A stretch of DNA of 64,000 bases from Acrocarpospora pleiomorpha (GTDB taxonomy: Bacteria; Actinomycetota; Actinomycetes; Streptosporangiales; Streptosporangiaceae). Location of the stretch: NCBI RefSeq assembly GCF_009687885.1, contig NZ_BLAF01000023.1, forward strand, positions 18,833 through 82,832, written 5' to 3'. Below the pieces are notes generated by a model. It had not been told where the DNA came from. It made no database searches and saw only the letters and a list, made by a program, of their open reading frames with translations. Shown here piece after piece: positions 1 to 7,739 of the stretch (the stretch's first letter is position 1; every line of letters begins with the position of its first letter). The position numbers and the translations under genes are program-made.

Positions 1-211
1 CCTGCGCCCCCACCCACCGCGCCGCGTCCCCCCGCGACAGATCCGCGACCTCCACCTCCCGCAGCTCCCGCGACCGCTCCACCTGCGGCGACGCCACCTC
101 CCTGACCGCACGCGAGTTCACGAACGCCCCCGCGACCAGCACCCCCGCCGCCGCCAGCGACAACCCCGCGGCGACCCGGACCTGCCGCCCAGGAGGCACC
201 CCGAACCGCAC
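1..211 (-). CDS. Membrane-anchored protein, N-terminal fragment (cut by window edge)
   Basis: An open frame runs off the left edge; about 70 N-terminal residues are visible. I chose the GTG at 211 because GGAGG lies four bases upstream; another GTG at 199 is possible. The fragment has a short basic start (VRFG...GRQVRV), one hydrophobic helix of about 20 residues rich in Ala, Val and Leu (residues 12-31), then a charged region (NSRAVREVASPQVERSRELREVEVADLSRG, described here by composition: Arg/Glu/Val-rich). The picture is a type II membrane anchor with an extracytoplasmic domain that is not in the window. I do not recognise the family. Other frames in this stretch give only Arg/Gly-rich shadows. 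Confidence 0.5.
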   Translation of the reverse strand, partial: MRFGVPPGRQVRVAAGLSLAAAGVLVAGAFVNSRAVREVASPQVERSRELREVEVADLSRGDAARWVGAQ

Positions 212-423
212 CCGACCTCCCGGAATCCCGCCACCCGCTCACGCTTAGGGCACCACACCGCCAGACCGCGTCGCAACCCCGCCCCCGCTCCACCGGGCCG
301 GAATCTTGACTGGAGACGAAAATTCATGAGAGATAAGAATTGGCGCCAAATGCCCTCTCGTGAATTCGGGGGGAGGGTACGTAGAGAACGGTAGGGCTCA
401 GGGGACCGCGATCACGTTAGAGG

Positions 424-1650
424 TTGCCGCGATTGCTCGAAAACTCTGAAATGGGAGAGCCGCCGTTTCCGGCGTCCCTCGATGTCGAGGCACTTCTGGC
501 GTCGGGGTGGAAACCCTATGCCTTCCACCAGTTCATTCTGAAGATTCACAGCCGCTGCGACCTGGCCTGCCGCCACTGCTACGTCTACGAAATGGCCGAC
601 CAGGGCTGGCGCGACCAGCCCCGCCGGATGTCGGAGGCCATCGTCGACCGGGTCGCGCTGCGCATCGGCGAGCACGCCATGGCCCACGGCCTCACCGAGG
701 TCGACGTCATCCTGCACGGCGGCGAACCCCTCCTGGCCGGCCCCGACTTCATCGCGTACGCGGTGCGCGCCATCCGCCGCGCCATGGACACCGGCACCCG
801 GGTCAACGTCAGCATCCAGACCAACGCGCTCCGCCTCGACGACACCTTCCTGCGCCTGTTCGACCAACTCGGCATCCGGGTCGGCGTCAGCCTCGACGGC
901 GACGCCCAGGCGCACGACCGGCACCGCCTCTTCCGCGACGGCCGCGGCAGCCACGCCCAAGTCGTGGACTCGCTGCGGCGGCTGTCCAGCGGCCCCTTCC
1001 ACCACCTGTTCAGCGGCCTGCTCTGCACCATCGACGTGCGCAACGACCCGGTCAAGACCTACGAGGCGCTACTCGCCTTCGACCCGCCCGCCGTGGACTT
1101 CCTGCTCCCGCACGGCAACTGGTCCACGCCACCGCCGTTCCGGGAGGCCGATTCGGCGGCGACGCCGTACGCGGACTGGCTGATGGCCATCTTCGACCGC
1201 TGGTACGGCCCGGCCGAAACCGAGATCCGCCTGTTCACCGAGATCCTGCGCCTGCTCACCGGCCGCCCGTCCCGGAGCGAGTCCATCGGCCTGTCACCCG
1301 CCCTGCTGGCCGTGATCGAAACCGACGGCAGCATCGAGCAGTCCGACATCCTCAAGTCGGCCTACCACGGCGCCGCCGCCACCCGGCTACATGTGCTCTC
1401 CCACCCGTTCGACGCCGCGCTCACCTTCCCATCCCTGGTCGCACGGCAGATCGGGATGGATGCGCTTTCCGGTACGTGTCACGAATGCGAGATCGTTTCC
1501 GTATGCGGCGGTGGGCTTTACGCACATCGTTATGACGACAATACGGGTTTTCGCAATCCCAGCGTGTACTGCCCTGACCTCTACCGGTTGATCTCCTATA
1601 TAGATCGTGTTCTCGCCCGGGACGTGGCACGCTTGAGAGGACGCAGATGA
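424..1650 (+). CDS. fxsB: FxsB-type radical SAM/SPASM RiPP maturase (stand-alone, cluster A)
   Basis: The CX3CX2C motif that ligates the radical SAM 4Fe-4S cluster is Cys45, Cys49 and Cys52 (CDLACRHC). The following text (CYVYE.AD.GW, HGGEPLLAG, GVSLDGD, LLCTIDV) is typical of FxsB. A C-terminal SPASM segment (CHECEIVSVCGGG...NPSVYC) supplies ligands for auxiliary clusters. The family forms a C-C cyclophane between an aromatic residue and a nearby side chain in FxSxx-COOH precursors. The protein is about 408 residues and ends soon after SPASM, so it lacks the C-terminal HExxH hydroxylase domain present in the second FxsB of this window. The TTG at 424 has no well-placed ribosome site; the ATG at 451 is an alternative and keeps all motifs. 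The stop overlaps the ATG of the following hydroxylase remnant. Confidence 0.9.
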   Translation: MPRLLENSEMGEPPFPASLDVEALLASGWKPYAFHQFILKIHSRCDLACRHCYVYEMADQGWRDQPRRMSEAIVDRVALRIGEHAMAHGLTEVDVILHGGEPLLAGPDFIAYAVRAIRRAMDTGTRVNVSIQTNALRLDDTFLRLFDQLGIRVGVSLDGDAQAHDRHRLFRDGRGSHAQVVDSLRRLSSGPFHHLFSGLLCTIDVRNDPVKTYEALLAFDPPAVDFLLPHGNWSTPPPFREADSAATPYADWLMAIFDRWYGPAETEIRLFTEILRLLTGRPSRSESIGLSPALLAVIETDGSIEQSDILKSAYHGAAATRLHVLSHPFDAALTFPSLVARQIGMDALSGTCHECEIVSVCGGGLYAHRYDDNTGFRNPSVYCPDLYRLISYIDRVLARDVARLRGRR

Positions 1651-1833
1651 CTATCGTTCCCCACCGTATTTCGGAGAAGGCATTCCGGGCCATGGCGGCG
1701 GGGGCGGCGGCCCTGCGGCGATAGCCGAACCGCGGGCGCGCCGCGATCCCGTGCTCCCCGCCCGGTTCACCGGCGGCGAGCTGGCGCTGCCCTCGGCCGG
1801 ATCGCTGCGCGCGCCACCGCGCGGAACACCTGA
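1647..1833 (+). pseudogene. Remnant of an aKG-HExxH-type peptide hydroxylase gene
   Basis: An ATG overlaps the fxsB stop (ATGA) and has GAGAGGA six bases upstream, so translation initiates well, but the frame stops at 1722-1724 after 25 residues. Adding one G in the G-run at 1700-1704 continues the frame as ...MAAGGGGPAAIAE. The pattern H-[R/S]-[I/L]-[S/T]...A-x-G-G matches the start of the HExxH domain fused to the second FxsB here (HSLTAATLDLLASGFGG). Further on, GELALPSAGSLR resembles that domain's GAVYLPGVGTFR motif, so about 100 codons between the two blocks appear deleted. Nothing like the HEFQH zinc/iron motif remains, and the frame runs into the convergent gene. I read it as a deleted, frameshifted hydroxylase; a sequencing error could explain the frameshift but not the deletion. 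Confidence 0.55.
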
Positions 1834-4371
1834 TCAGATCGGCTGGGGGTCGAAGTCGCAGTCCACGCGGACGCGGCGGGCGGCGAGCTCCGCGTCGGGG
1901 TGGTTCTCGCCGTCCTGCGCCCGGTAGCGGGCCAGGGTGTCCTGGAGCATGGCCTCCGCCTCCTCCTCCGCGCCCACCGCGCGCAGGTCGAGGGATAGGT
2001 TGGCGGCGCACGCCAGTGACATGAAGTAATCCTTGCCGAACAGGGCGTGCAGACGGCCCAGGATCTCCCGGCCGAACCGGACCGCCTCCTCGGTCTCGCC
2101 CAGCGCGGCCAGGTCGGACTGGAGGTTGATGGCGCAGGTGAGGGTGTAGTCGTGCGGCCATCCCAACCGTTGCACCAGGGCGTCGACAGATGCCTGGTTC
2201 AGGCTCCTGGCCCTGGCCCGCTCACCGCACAGCCGGTACAGCACGGCCAGGTTGCCGTTGCAGGCGTGAGTGAAGGGGTGATCCTTGTCGTACACGACCG
2301 CATATCGGGGCACGGTCTCCTGAGCCAGCTCTAATGCCTTGTCCAGGTTGCCCCGCATCCGGTAGGCGTTGGACAGGTTGATCGCTGTCGCCATCGTGTC
2401 CGGGTGCTGCTCGCCGAGCAGCTGCCGCAACCGGGTGTGGGTGTCCTCGGCGAGTTCGAGTGCCTCCTCCACATCGCCCCTGCGGCGTTTGGCGATCGAC
2501 AGGTCCTTGGCTGCGAGCAGCGTCTCGTGGTGGTCCAGCGACAGTTGCTGCTTGCCATAGTCGAACGCGTCCTGCCCCAGGTCGACGGCCATGCTGTAGT
2601 CGCCGCAGAGCCGCACCGCGCGGGAGAGGCCGCTGTAGGAGCCGAGCACCTGGCGCGGGCCCACCCCGCTCCTGGCCGTGCTGAGGTCGCGCAGCAGCGC
2701 TCTGAGCATGTCGCTGGCCTTGGTATATTCGCTCGTCAGCGAGTAACCGATGGCCAGGTTGTGGCGGACCCGGTACACGCTCACCGGGTTGGCCTGCTCC
2801 AGGGACTGGTAGCTGACCAGCAGTTCCTCGTACAGCTCGCAGGACCGGTGGAACTCGCCGCGGGTGCGGAGCGTGCTGCCGTAGCTGTTGGTGGCCCACA
2901 ACGTCTCGGAGTGGTTGCGGCCAAGCACCTCGCGCATCTGGTCGAGCGTATCGTGATCGTTCTCGTACGCGGCGGAGTACATGCCCAGGCTACGCAGAAT
3001 GTTGCCGAGGTGCTTGCGGGCCACCAGCACGTCGGCGTGCAGCGCGCCGTTCCGCTCGGTCCACCGCTCGATGAACTCATCCACGAAGCCGCGGGCCAGG
3101 TGGTAGTTGCCCGCCAGGTAAAGGTAGCGGACGGTGTTCAGCGCGAACTCGCGGACGTTCGGCTGCTCGCACTCCGCCAGGTTGGAGTGCACGATATGCG
3201 GCACGAGCTCCTCGAAGCTCTTCCAGTTGGCGTTGTCCTCGGGGTCCCTGGGCGCGCTGTGCGCCAGCAGCAGATGCACCTCGTGCCGGATATCGTGCTG
3301 CTCCTTCTCGTTGAGCTCCTCCCGGAGCAGAGTCTGGATCAGCCGATGCACTGTGATGGTTCGGGTGGCCGAGTCGATCTTGGCAAGCGCGTATCGGCCG
3401 AGTACGCTCAGCGCCCTGGTCAGCATCAGCGGATCGGCCAGAATCGGGGCAATGCGCGGGGTGTCGGCCTCGGTGCCGCGGCGAAACACGTCCCGCGGGA
3501 TCGGCTCGGGCCCGAAGAACGCGCAGCAGCGGAGCACGTCGATGGCTTCGGGCAGCCGCCGCCGCAACTCGTGCACTGAGAGGCCCCACGCGGCCGCCAT
3601 AGACTGCGGATAGCCTTCCGCCTTGTTGACCGCCATCAGCCGGGTGGTCTGCTGGTCCAGCAACTCGATGTACTCCTCGATGGACATGGCCGTCTCGAAC
3701 ATGAGGGCCCCCGCCTGCTCAAGCGCCAGCGGCAGGTCGCCGAGTTTTTCGGCCAGGGTGTCGGCCAGTTCGTCCTTGATCTCGCGGCGCACCCGCTTCT
3801 TCAGGAACGCAGCGCTTTCCTCCCGGTCGAAGACGCTTACCTGGAGGGTGGCGCCGTGGTTGGTCCATCGGGTGTTGCGGGAGGTGATCAGCACATGCCC
3901 GGTGCCGCGCGGGATGTAGTCCTCCAGGTCCGCCGGCTGGTTCGCATTGTCGAAGATCACCAGCCAACGCCGGTACGGCTCGCCGCGTTCCAGTGCCCGT
4001 TTCACCGCCGCAGCGGTCTCCTCGAACCCCATGCCCATGCTGGACGGCAGCTTGAGTTGCGGGGCCAGCGCGGCGAGCGAGGCCGGGACCAGTTCCCGCT
4101 GCTCGGCGGGAATCCAGCAGACGACGTCGTAGTGGCGGCGGTAACGCCACGCGTATTCGATGGCGAGTTGGGTCTTGCCCACGCCGCCTTGGCCCTGCAG
4201 CGCTTGCGGCTGCCCCTCCGGGACCACTGCGGTGACCTGGCCGACGCCGTCCCGCAATTTCACCAGCAGATCTTCGCGGCCGGTGAAGTGCGGATTGCGC
4301 GGGGGCACGCGTTCCCAGATGTCGGGTTGCCGGTCGGGAGTCGAATGCACGGCGCCACCTGAAAGTTCCAT
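1834..4371 (-). CDS. FxsT-like STAND NTPase with TPR array (short form)
   Basis: The product is 845 residues from the ATG at 4371, chosen because GGAGGG lies five bases upstream; the frame stays open to 4431. Residues near 28-35 (NPHFTGRE) begin the NB-ARC-like module, with the Walker A GQGGVGKT at about 60-67, VCWIPAEQ, and LVIFDNANQPADL as Walker B. A winged-helix region follows, then tetratricopeptide-type helices over roughly the last 400 residues (LG..H..TL...NNLA-like periodicity). It matches the C-terminal two thirds of the FxsT at 10424-14350, but lacks that protein's ParA-like and TIR modules. It ends DPQPI, close to the EPQPI of the longer protein. It is divergent from the FxsA-like precursor and convergent with fxsB, so it is probably the signal-transducing partner of cluster A. 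Confidence 0.8.
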   Translation of the reverse strand: MELSGGAVHSTPDRQPDIWERVPPRNPHFTGREDLLVKLRDGVGQVTAVVPEGQPQALQGQGGVGKTQLAIEYAWRYRRHYDVVCWIPAEQRELVPASLAALAPQLKLPSSMGMGFEETAAAVKRALERGEPYRRWLVIFDNANQPADLEDYIPRGTGHVLITSRNTRWTNHGATLQVSVFDREESAAFLKKRVRREIKDELADTLAEKLGDLPLALEQAGALMFETAMSIEEYIELLDQQTTRLMAVNKAEGYPQSMAAAWGLSVHELRRRLPEAIDVLRCCAFFGPEPIPRDVFRRGTEADTPRIAPILADPLMLTRALSVLGRYALAKIDSATRTITVHRLIQTLLREELNEKEQHDIRHEVHLLLAHSAPRDPEDNANWKSFEELVPHIVHSNLAECEQPNVREFALNTVRYLYLAGNYHLARGFVDEFIERWTERNGALHADVLVARKHLGNILRSLGMYSAAYENDHDTLDQMREVLGRNHSETLWATNSYGSTLRTRGEFHRSCELYEELLVSYQSLEQANPVSVYRVRHNLAIGYSLTSEYTKASDMLRALLRDLSTARSGVGPRQVLGSYSGLSRAVRLCGDYSMAVDLGQDAFDYGKQQLSLDHHETLLAAKDLSIAKRRRGDVEEALELAEDTHTRLRQLLGEQHPDTMATAINLSNAYRMRGNLDKALELAQETVPRYAVVYDKDHPFTHACNGNLAVLYRLCGERARARSLNQASVDALVQRLGWPHDYTLTCAINLQSDLAALGETEEAVRFGREILGRLHALFGKDYFMSLACAANLSLDLRAVGAEEEAEAMLQDTLARYRAQDGENHPDAELAARRVRVDCDFDPQPI

Positions 4372-4422
4372 CTGAACCCTCCGCCCTGGCCCAGGATCTG
4401 GGATATAGCGCAATACTAAAGC

Positions 4423-4451
4423 TTGATTCACGGTCGCGGTGACTACAGAAT
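4423..4451 (+). promoter_or_regulatory. Candidate promoter of the fxsA-like/SIR2/nSTAND1 genes
   Basis: TTGATT (4423-4428) and CAGAAT (4446-4451) are separated by 17 bp, which fits a housekeeping sigma promoter with start near 4458 and a leader of about 100 nt before the FxsA-like ATG. The 183-bp gap also carries the promoter of the divergent FxsT-like gene. This is a match by eye only. Confidence 0.35.
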
Positions 4452-4554
4452 CATAAGGAAGCGTGACGGGGTTTCGGGGCCACCCGCCGAGGGGGAACCC
4501 ACCCTAAATCGGATATTGGGGCATCCGGAACCGAACCGATTGCGAGGAGTTCGC

Positions 4555-4701
4555 ATGCAGGATCACGGGAGCGCCGGGATTGGCAACTACGGCATCGTGT
4601 CGCTCAAGGAACTCGAGGCGCTCAGTGTCGAGCAGGCTGCGTACGAGTATGTCAAGGCCGAGGGCGACGGAGTGGCGCGGTTCTCGAGCAGCGTGAGATA
4701 G
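4555..4701 (+). CDS. fxsA: FxsA-like RiPP precursor peptide (variant FxSxxx tail)
   Basis: The peptide is 48 residues from the ATG at 4555, which has GAGGAG five bases upstream. The frame is open from 4423, but the ribosome site decides for the internal start. It has a short leader, an amphipathic acidic core (SLKELEALSV...AAYEYVKAEG) and the C-terminus GVARFSSSVR. FxsA precursors end in FxSxx; here Phe-Ser-Ser is present but three residues follow the motif serine, not two. The FxsB family links the Phe ring to the third residue of such tripeptides, and FSS remains a usable acceptor. It sits between the divergent FxsT-like gene and the SIR2 gene, which it probably shares a transcript with. 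Size, position and tail support the call; the non-canonical end keeps it from being certain. Confidence 0.65.
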   Translation: MQDHGSAGIGNYGIVSLKELEALSVEQAAYEYVKAEGDGVARFSSSVR

Positions 4702-4773
4702 GGCCCGCCGGCCCGGCAAGTAACGGAACGAACCGGCCCACCTGCCATCGAACTCGATATATGGTGCGGGAAA

Positions 4774-5709
4774 GTGGCTCGGGCCGATTCGACCGCGAGG
4801 TGGTGCCGCTACTTGAAGGAAATGACGGAGGCCGATTGGGAGCGGCTGCTCTTCCAGCTGAAAAAGGGCGCGAGCACACCCTTTCTCGGTGCCGGTGCAT
4901 GCGCGGGAAGCCTGCCCTCGGGCGGTGAGCTCAGTGAACGGCTGGCGACCCGCTGGGGTTACCCGTTCGACGACAAGGCCAACCTCACCAAGGTCACGCA
5001 GTACGGCGCGATGAAGTTCGGCGAGTCTATGCATGTCAAAGAGCAGATCTGCGAGGAGTTGGCCGACACGGGCCGGGTGCCCGATTTCACCGACCTGCGC
5101 GAACCACACGGCCTGCTCGCCGGATTTCCGCTCCCAGTCTATCTGACCACTAATTACGATGACTTCGTCTACCAGGCGCTAAAGGCCAGCGGTAAAGATC
5201 CGAATGTGGCGCTCTGCCCCTGGCACGCCGGCCTCGTCTACGACGAGGATCTCTTCCGGCACAAATCGGGCTGGAATCCGGAAGCGCACGCTCCGCTGAT
5301 CTATCATCTGCACGGCCGGATTCAAGATCCTGGATCCATCGTCATCACCGAGGATGATTATCTGGAGTTCGTCTTCAACCTGGCCTATGATCGGGCCGCG
5401 GAAACACCGATCATGCTTCCCTCCGCGGTCCTCCGGGCGCTGACCGTGCGCTCGCTCCTCTTTGTCGGCTACAGCCTGCAGGACTGGACCTTCCGTTTCC
5501 TGTTCAACAGCCTGCTGCGCGCGGTACCGGGAATCAATCGGCGCAGGCATGTCAGCGTCCAGCTCGCCCCCAATGTGGACAGCACGGCGGTCGGGGAGCT
5601 ACAGAACCAGGTGGAGCGGTATTACGCGGGCTGGCAAGTATCGATTTTCTGGGGCACGGCGGCGCAATTTTGCGAGAAGCTTCGCGAGCGGATGGGAACG
5701 GTCACGTGA
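4774..5709 (+). CDS. SIR2-like domain protein (SIR2_2 type, probable NADase effector)
   Basis: The protein has 311 residues. TPFLGAGACAG near residue 35 is the glycine-rich nucleotide loop of SIR2-like folds. LTTNYDDFVYQAL and PLIYHLHGRIQDPGSIVITEDDY are the conserved Asn/Asp and His-Gly blocks of the SIR2_2 group, and LLFVGYSLQDWTFR closes the domain. In defence proteins this domain consumes NAD+ when activated; that role is family knowledge and unproven here. The GTG at 4774 is the longest start; the ATG at 4822 gives the usual family N-terminus (TEADWERLLFQLKKG) and is a real alternative. The stop overlaps the GTG start of the nSTAND1 gene, so the two are translationally coupled, as expected for an effector and its NTPase sensor. 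Confidence 0.85.
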   Translation: MARADSTARWCRYLKEMTEADWERLLFQLKKGASTPFLGAGACAGSLPSGGELSERLATRWGYPFDDKANLTKVTQYGAMKFGESMHVKEQICEELADTGRVPDFTDLREPHGLLAGFPLPVYLTTNYDDFVYQALKASGKDPNVALCPWHAGLVYDEDLFRHKSGWNPEAHAPLIYHLHGRIQDPGSIVITEDDYLEFVFNLAYDRAAETPIMLPSAVLRALTVRSLLFVGYSLQDWTFRFLFNSLLRAVPGINRRRHVSVQLAPNVDSTAVGELQNQVERYYAGWQVSIFWGTAAQFCEKLRERMGTVT

Positions 5710-7736
5710 TTACGGGCACCGGGAACGCGCACGTCACGGACCAGCCCTACGTCGGCTTGCGGGCCTTCCGGCGGGCCGATGGCCACAAGTTCTTCGGCCG
5801 CGAGCGCGAGTCCTACGAGGTCGCCACCCAATGGCAGGCCAACCGGCTGACCATCCTGCACGGGCCGTCCGGTGTGGGCAAGACGTCGTTGATCAACGCC
5901 GGGGTCCTGCCGCTGCTCGATCCGGACGCCACCGACGCGCTGCCGGTGGGCCGGGTCTCGCACGGCTCCGCGTTCCCGGTTGCGGGGAACGTCAGCTACC
6001 CGGCGGCCGCGCTGCCGCCGCAGCACAACCCCCACGTGTTCGCGCTGCTTTCGTCCTGGGCGCCGCAGGAGTCGCCGACCCGGCTGGCCCGCCTCACCCT
6101 GGAGAGCTTCCTGCGCAGCCGCCCCTCCCGGCAGGACCAGTTCGGTGATCCGGTCCTAGTGCTGCTCGCCATCGACCAGGCCGAGGAGCTGTTCGACGAC
6201 TTCGCGCACCGGCAGTCCTATCGGGAGTGGTTCCTCGATCAGCTGAAGAAGGCGATCTCCGCGGACGAGAACATCCGGCTGCTGATGTGCATCAGGGACG
6301 ATCATTTGGCCTCGATCATGCCGTACCGGTCCCAGTTGGCCGGCCATAGCCACTGGCGGGTCCGGCTCGATCCGCTCGGCCGCGAGCAGTCCAGGCAGGC
6401 GATCGAAGGGCCGCTGGCCGGGACCGGGCGCGGCTTCACCGACCACGCGGTGCGCAAGCTGCTCAACGACCTGTGCGTGGACCGGGGCGGGCTGCTCGGC
6501 GAGCGGGAGCAGGCCGAGCCAGTGCAGCTCCAGGTGGCCTGCTCCATGCTCTGGCGTTCGCTGCCGCCCGGGGTCACGAAGATCACCCCGTTCCAGATCG
6601 GGGAGGTGGTCGCCGCCGACGAGCAGGTCACCGAGTTCTTCGAGAAGACAGTGCGCGAGGTAGCCGCGGAGCACCTGGGCGGCGACATGCCCCGGCTGAC
6701 GGCCTGGCTTGCCCGCACCTTCGTCACCGAGCTGGTGACCCGCCAGCGGGTCACCATCCGGGAGACGATGACGGCCGGCATGGACAACGCGCTGATCCAG
6801 GCGCTGGTGGACCGGCACATCCTGGACTCCGACCGGGGCGGCTGGTGTGAGCTCTCGCACGACCGGCTGATCCCCCCGGTGCTCAAGGCGGCCGGCCCCA
6901 TCGACCTGTCCCGCCAGGTCAGCGATCCCGACGACGTCCTGAGCGCGGCCGAGCTGGCGCTGCGCGATCGGAACCTGGAGCTGGCGGAAAGCCTGGGCGA
7001 GGAGGCGCTCCAGCGGGCCTCGGGGGATGTGAGGCTGGCAGCCGAGATCGGCTCGTTCCTCGGCAATGTGGCCTACCAGGCTGAGGGGTACGACACCGCG
7101 ATCGAGCGTTACCGCACCGCGGCGCAGCTATTCGAGACGCTCGGGGCGATCGACGCGGTGGCTCGGCTGCTGGTGGGCATCGGGCGGCTCAGGCTGGCGC
7201 AGGGCGAGCCCGGTCTGGCCGTGGACGAGCTCACCGCCGCGATGCGCAGATTCCGCCACGATCTCAGCATCCAGACCGCGCTGGCCTGGGCGCTCTGGCA
7301 CGACGGCGCCTCGCAGGCGGCCAGGGACACCCTCACCGACGTGCTCGAGCAGGAAGGCGGCGCGTTGGACGCGCTGCAGGCGCGGGGCGAGATCCTGGCG
7401 AGCATGGGGGAGAACGCCGCCGCCCTGCGCGACCTCGATCGCGCCGGGCCGTTGCAGTGGCCCTCTACCAAGGCCGCGCACGCGCTGGCGGCCACCTGGC
7501 TGGCCGCCGACAGCGGCCACACCGAGATCGCGCAGGAGCACGACAAGGAGATCATGGAAGCCCTGGCTGACGCCCCCGACAGCGGCCCGGTCCAGCTCTA
7601 CGCCGCCTGGATCAGCGCCGCCCAGGGCAACCGGGAGGCCGCCGCCGACCACGCCGGACGCGCGCTGTCGGCCAGGTCGCCGGGACTGCCCGGCCACCTG
7701 GTTCCCGAGGCGCGGCGGCTGAACTCGCTCGCCTGA
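5706..7736 (+). CDS. nSTAND1-type NTPase with C-terminal TPR repeats
   Basis: The start is the GTG that overlaps the SIR2 stop (GTGA); an upstream TTG at 5670 is less likely. The protein is 676 residues. YVGLRAFRRADGHKFFGRE is the family signature before the P-loop, followed by Walker A GPSGVGKT (residues 53-60) and VLLAIDQAEELFDD as Walker B. RLDPLGREQSRQAIEGP and the C-terminal ATPase segment ELSHDRLIPPVL are also typical of novel STAND NTPase 1. Residues after about 420 form Ala/Leu-rich TPR-like helices. STAND proteins assemble when a ligand meets the repeat domain, then switch on an effector. Here the effector is probably the SIR2 protein in trans. It converges on the MFS gene with only a 3-bp gap. 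Confidence 0.85.
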   Translation: MITGTGNAHVTDQPYVGLRAFRRADGHKFFGRERESYEVATQWQANRLTILHGPSGVGKTSLINAGVLPLLDPDATDALPVGRVSHGSAFPVAGNVSYPAAALPPQHNPHVFALLSSWAPQESPTRLARLTLESFLRSRPSRQDQFGDPVLVLLAIDQAEELFDDFAHRQSYREWFLDQLKKAISADENIRLLMCIRDDHLASIMPYRSQLAGHSHWRVRLDPLGREQSRQAIEGPLAGTGRGFTDHAVRKLLNDLCVDRGGLLGEREQAEPVQLQVACSMLWRSLPPGVTKITPFQIGEVVAADEQVTEFFEKTVREVAAEHLGGDMPRLTAWLARTFVTELVTRQRVTIRETMTAGMDNALIQALVDRHILDSDRGGWCELSHDRLIPPVLKAAGPIDLSRQVSDPDDVLSAAELALRDRNLELAESLGEEALQRASGDVRLAAEIGSFLGNVAYQAEGYDTAIERYRTAAQLFETLGAIDAVARLLVGIGRLRLAQGEPGLAVDELTAAMRRFRHDLSIQTALAWALWHDGASQAARDTLTDVLEQEGGALDALQARGEILASMGENAAALRDLDRAGPLQWPSTKAAHALAATWLAADSGHTEIAQEHDKEIMEALADAPDSGPVQLYAAWISAAQGNREAAADHAGRALSARSPGLPGHLVPEARRLNSLA

Positions 7737-7739
7737 CGC

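Noticed and set aside
306..340. TTGACT with TAAGAAT as promoter of the first fxsB
   Set aside because: The spacing is 22 bp and no better -10 lies at 16-19 bp, so it is not claimed.
2404..3579. Long plus-strand frame opposite the FxsT-like gene
   Set aside because: Its Val/Ala/His/Gln-rich low-complexity translation mirrors the third codon position bias of the minus-strand gene, which has clear P-loop and TPR motifs.
4423..4701. 92-residue version of the FxsA-like peptide
   Set aside because: The internal ATG at 4555 has a well-spaced ribosome site, and the extra 44 residues overlap the predicted promoter.
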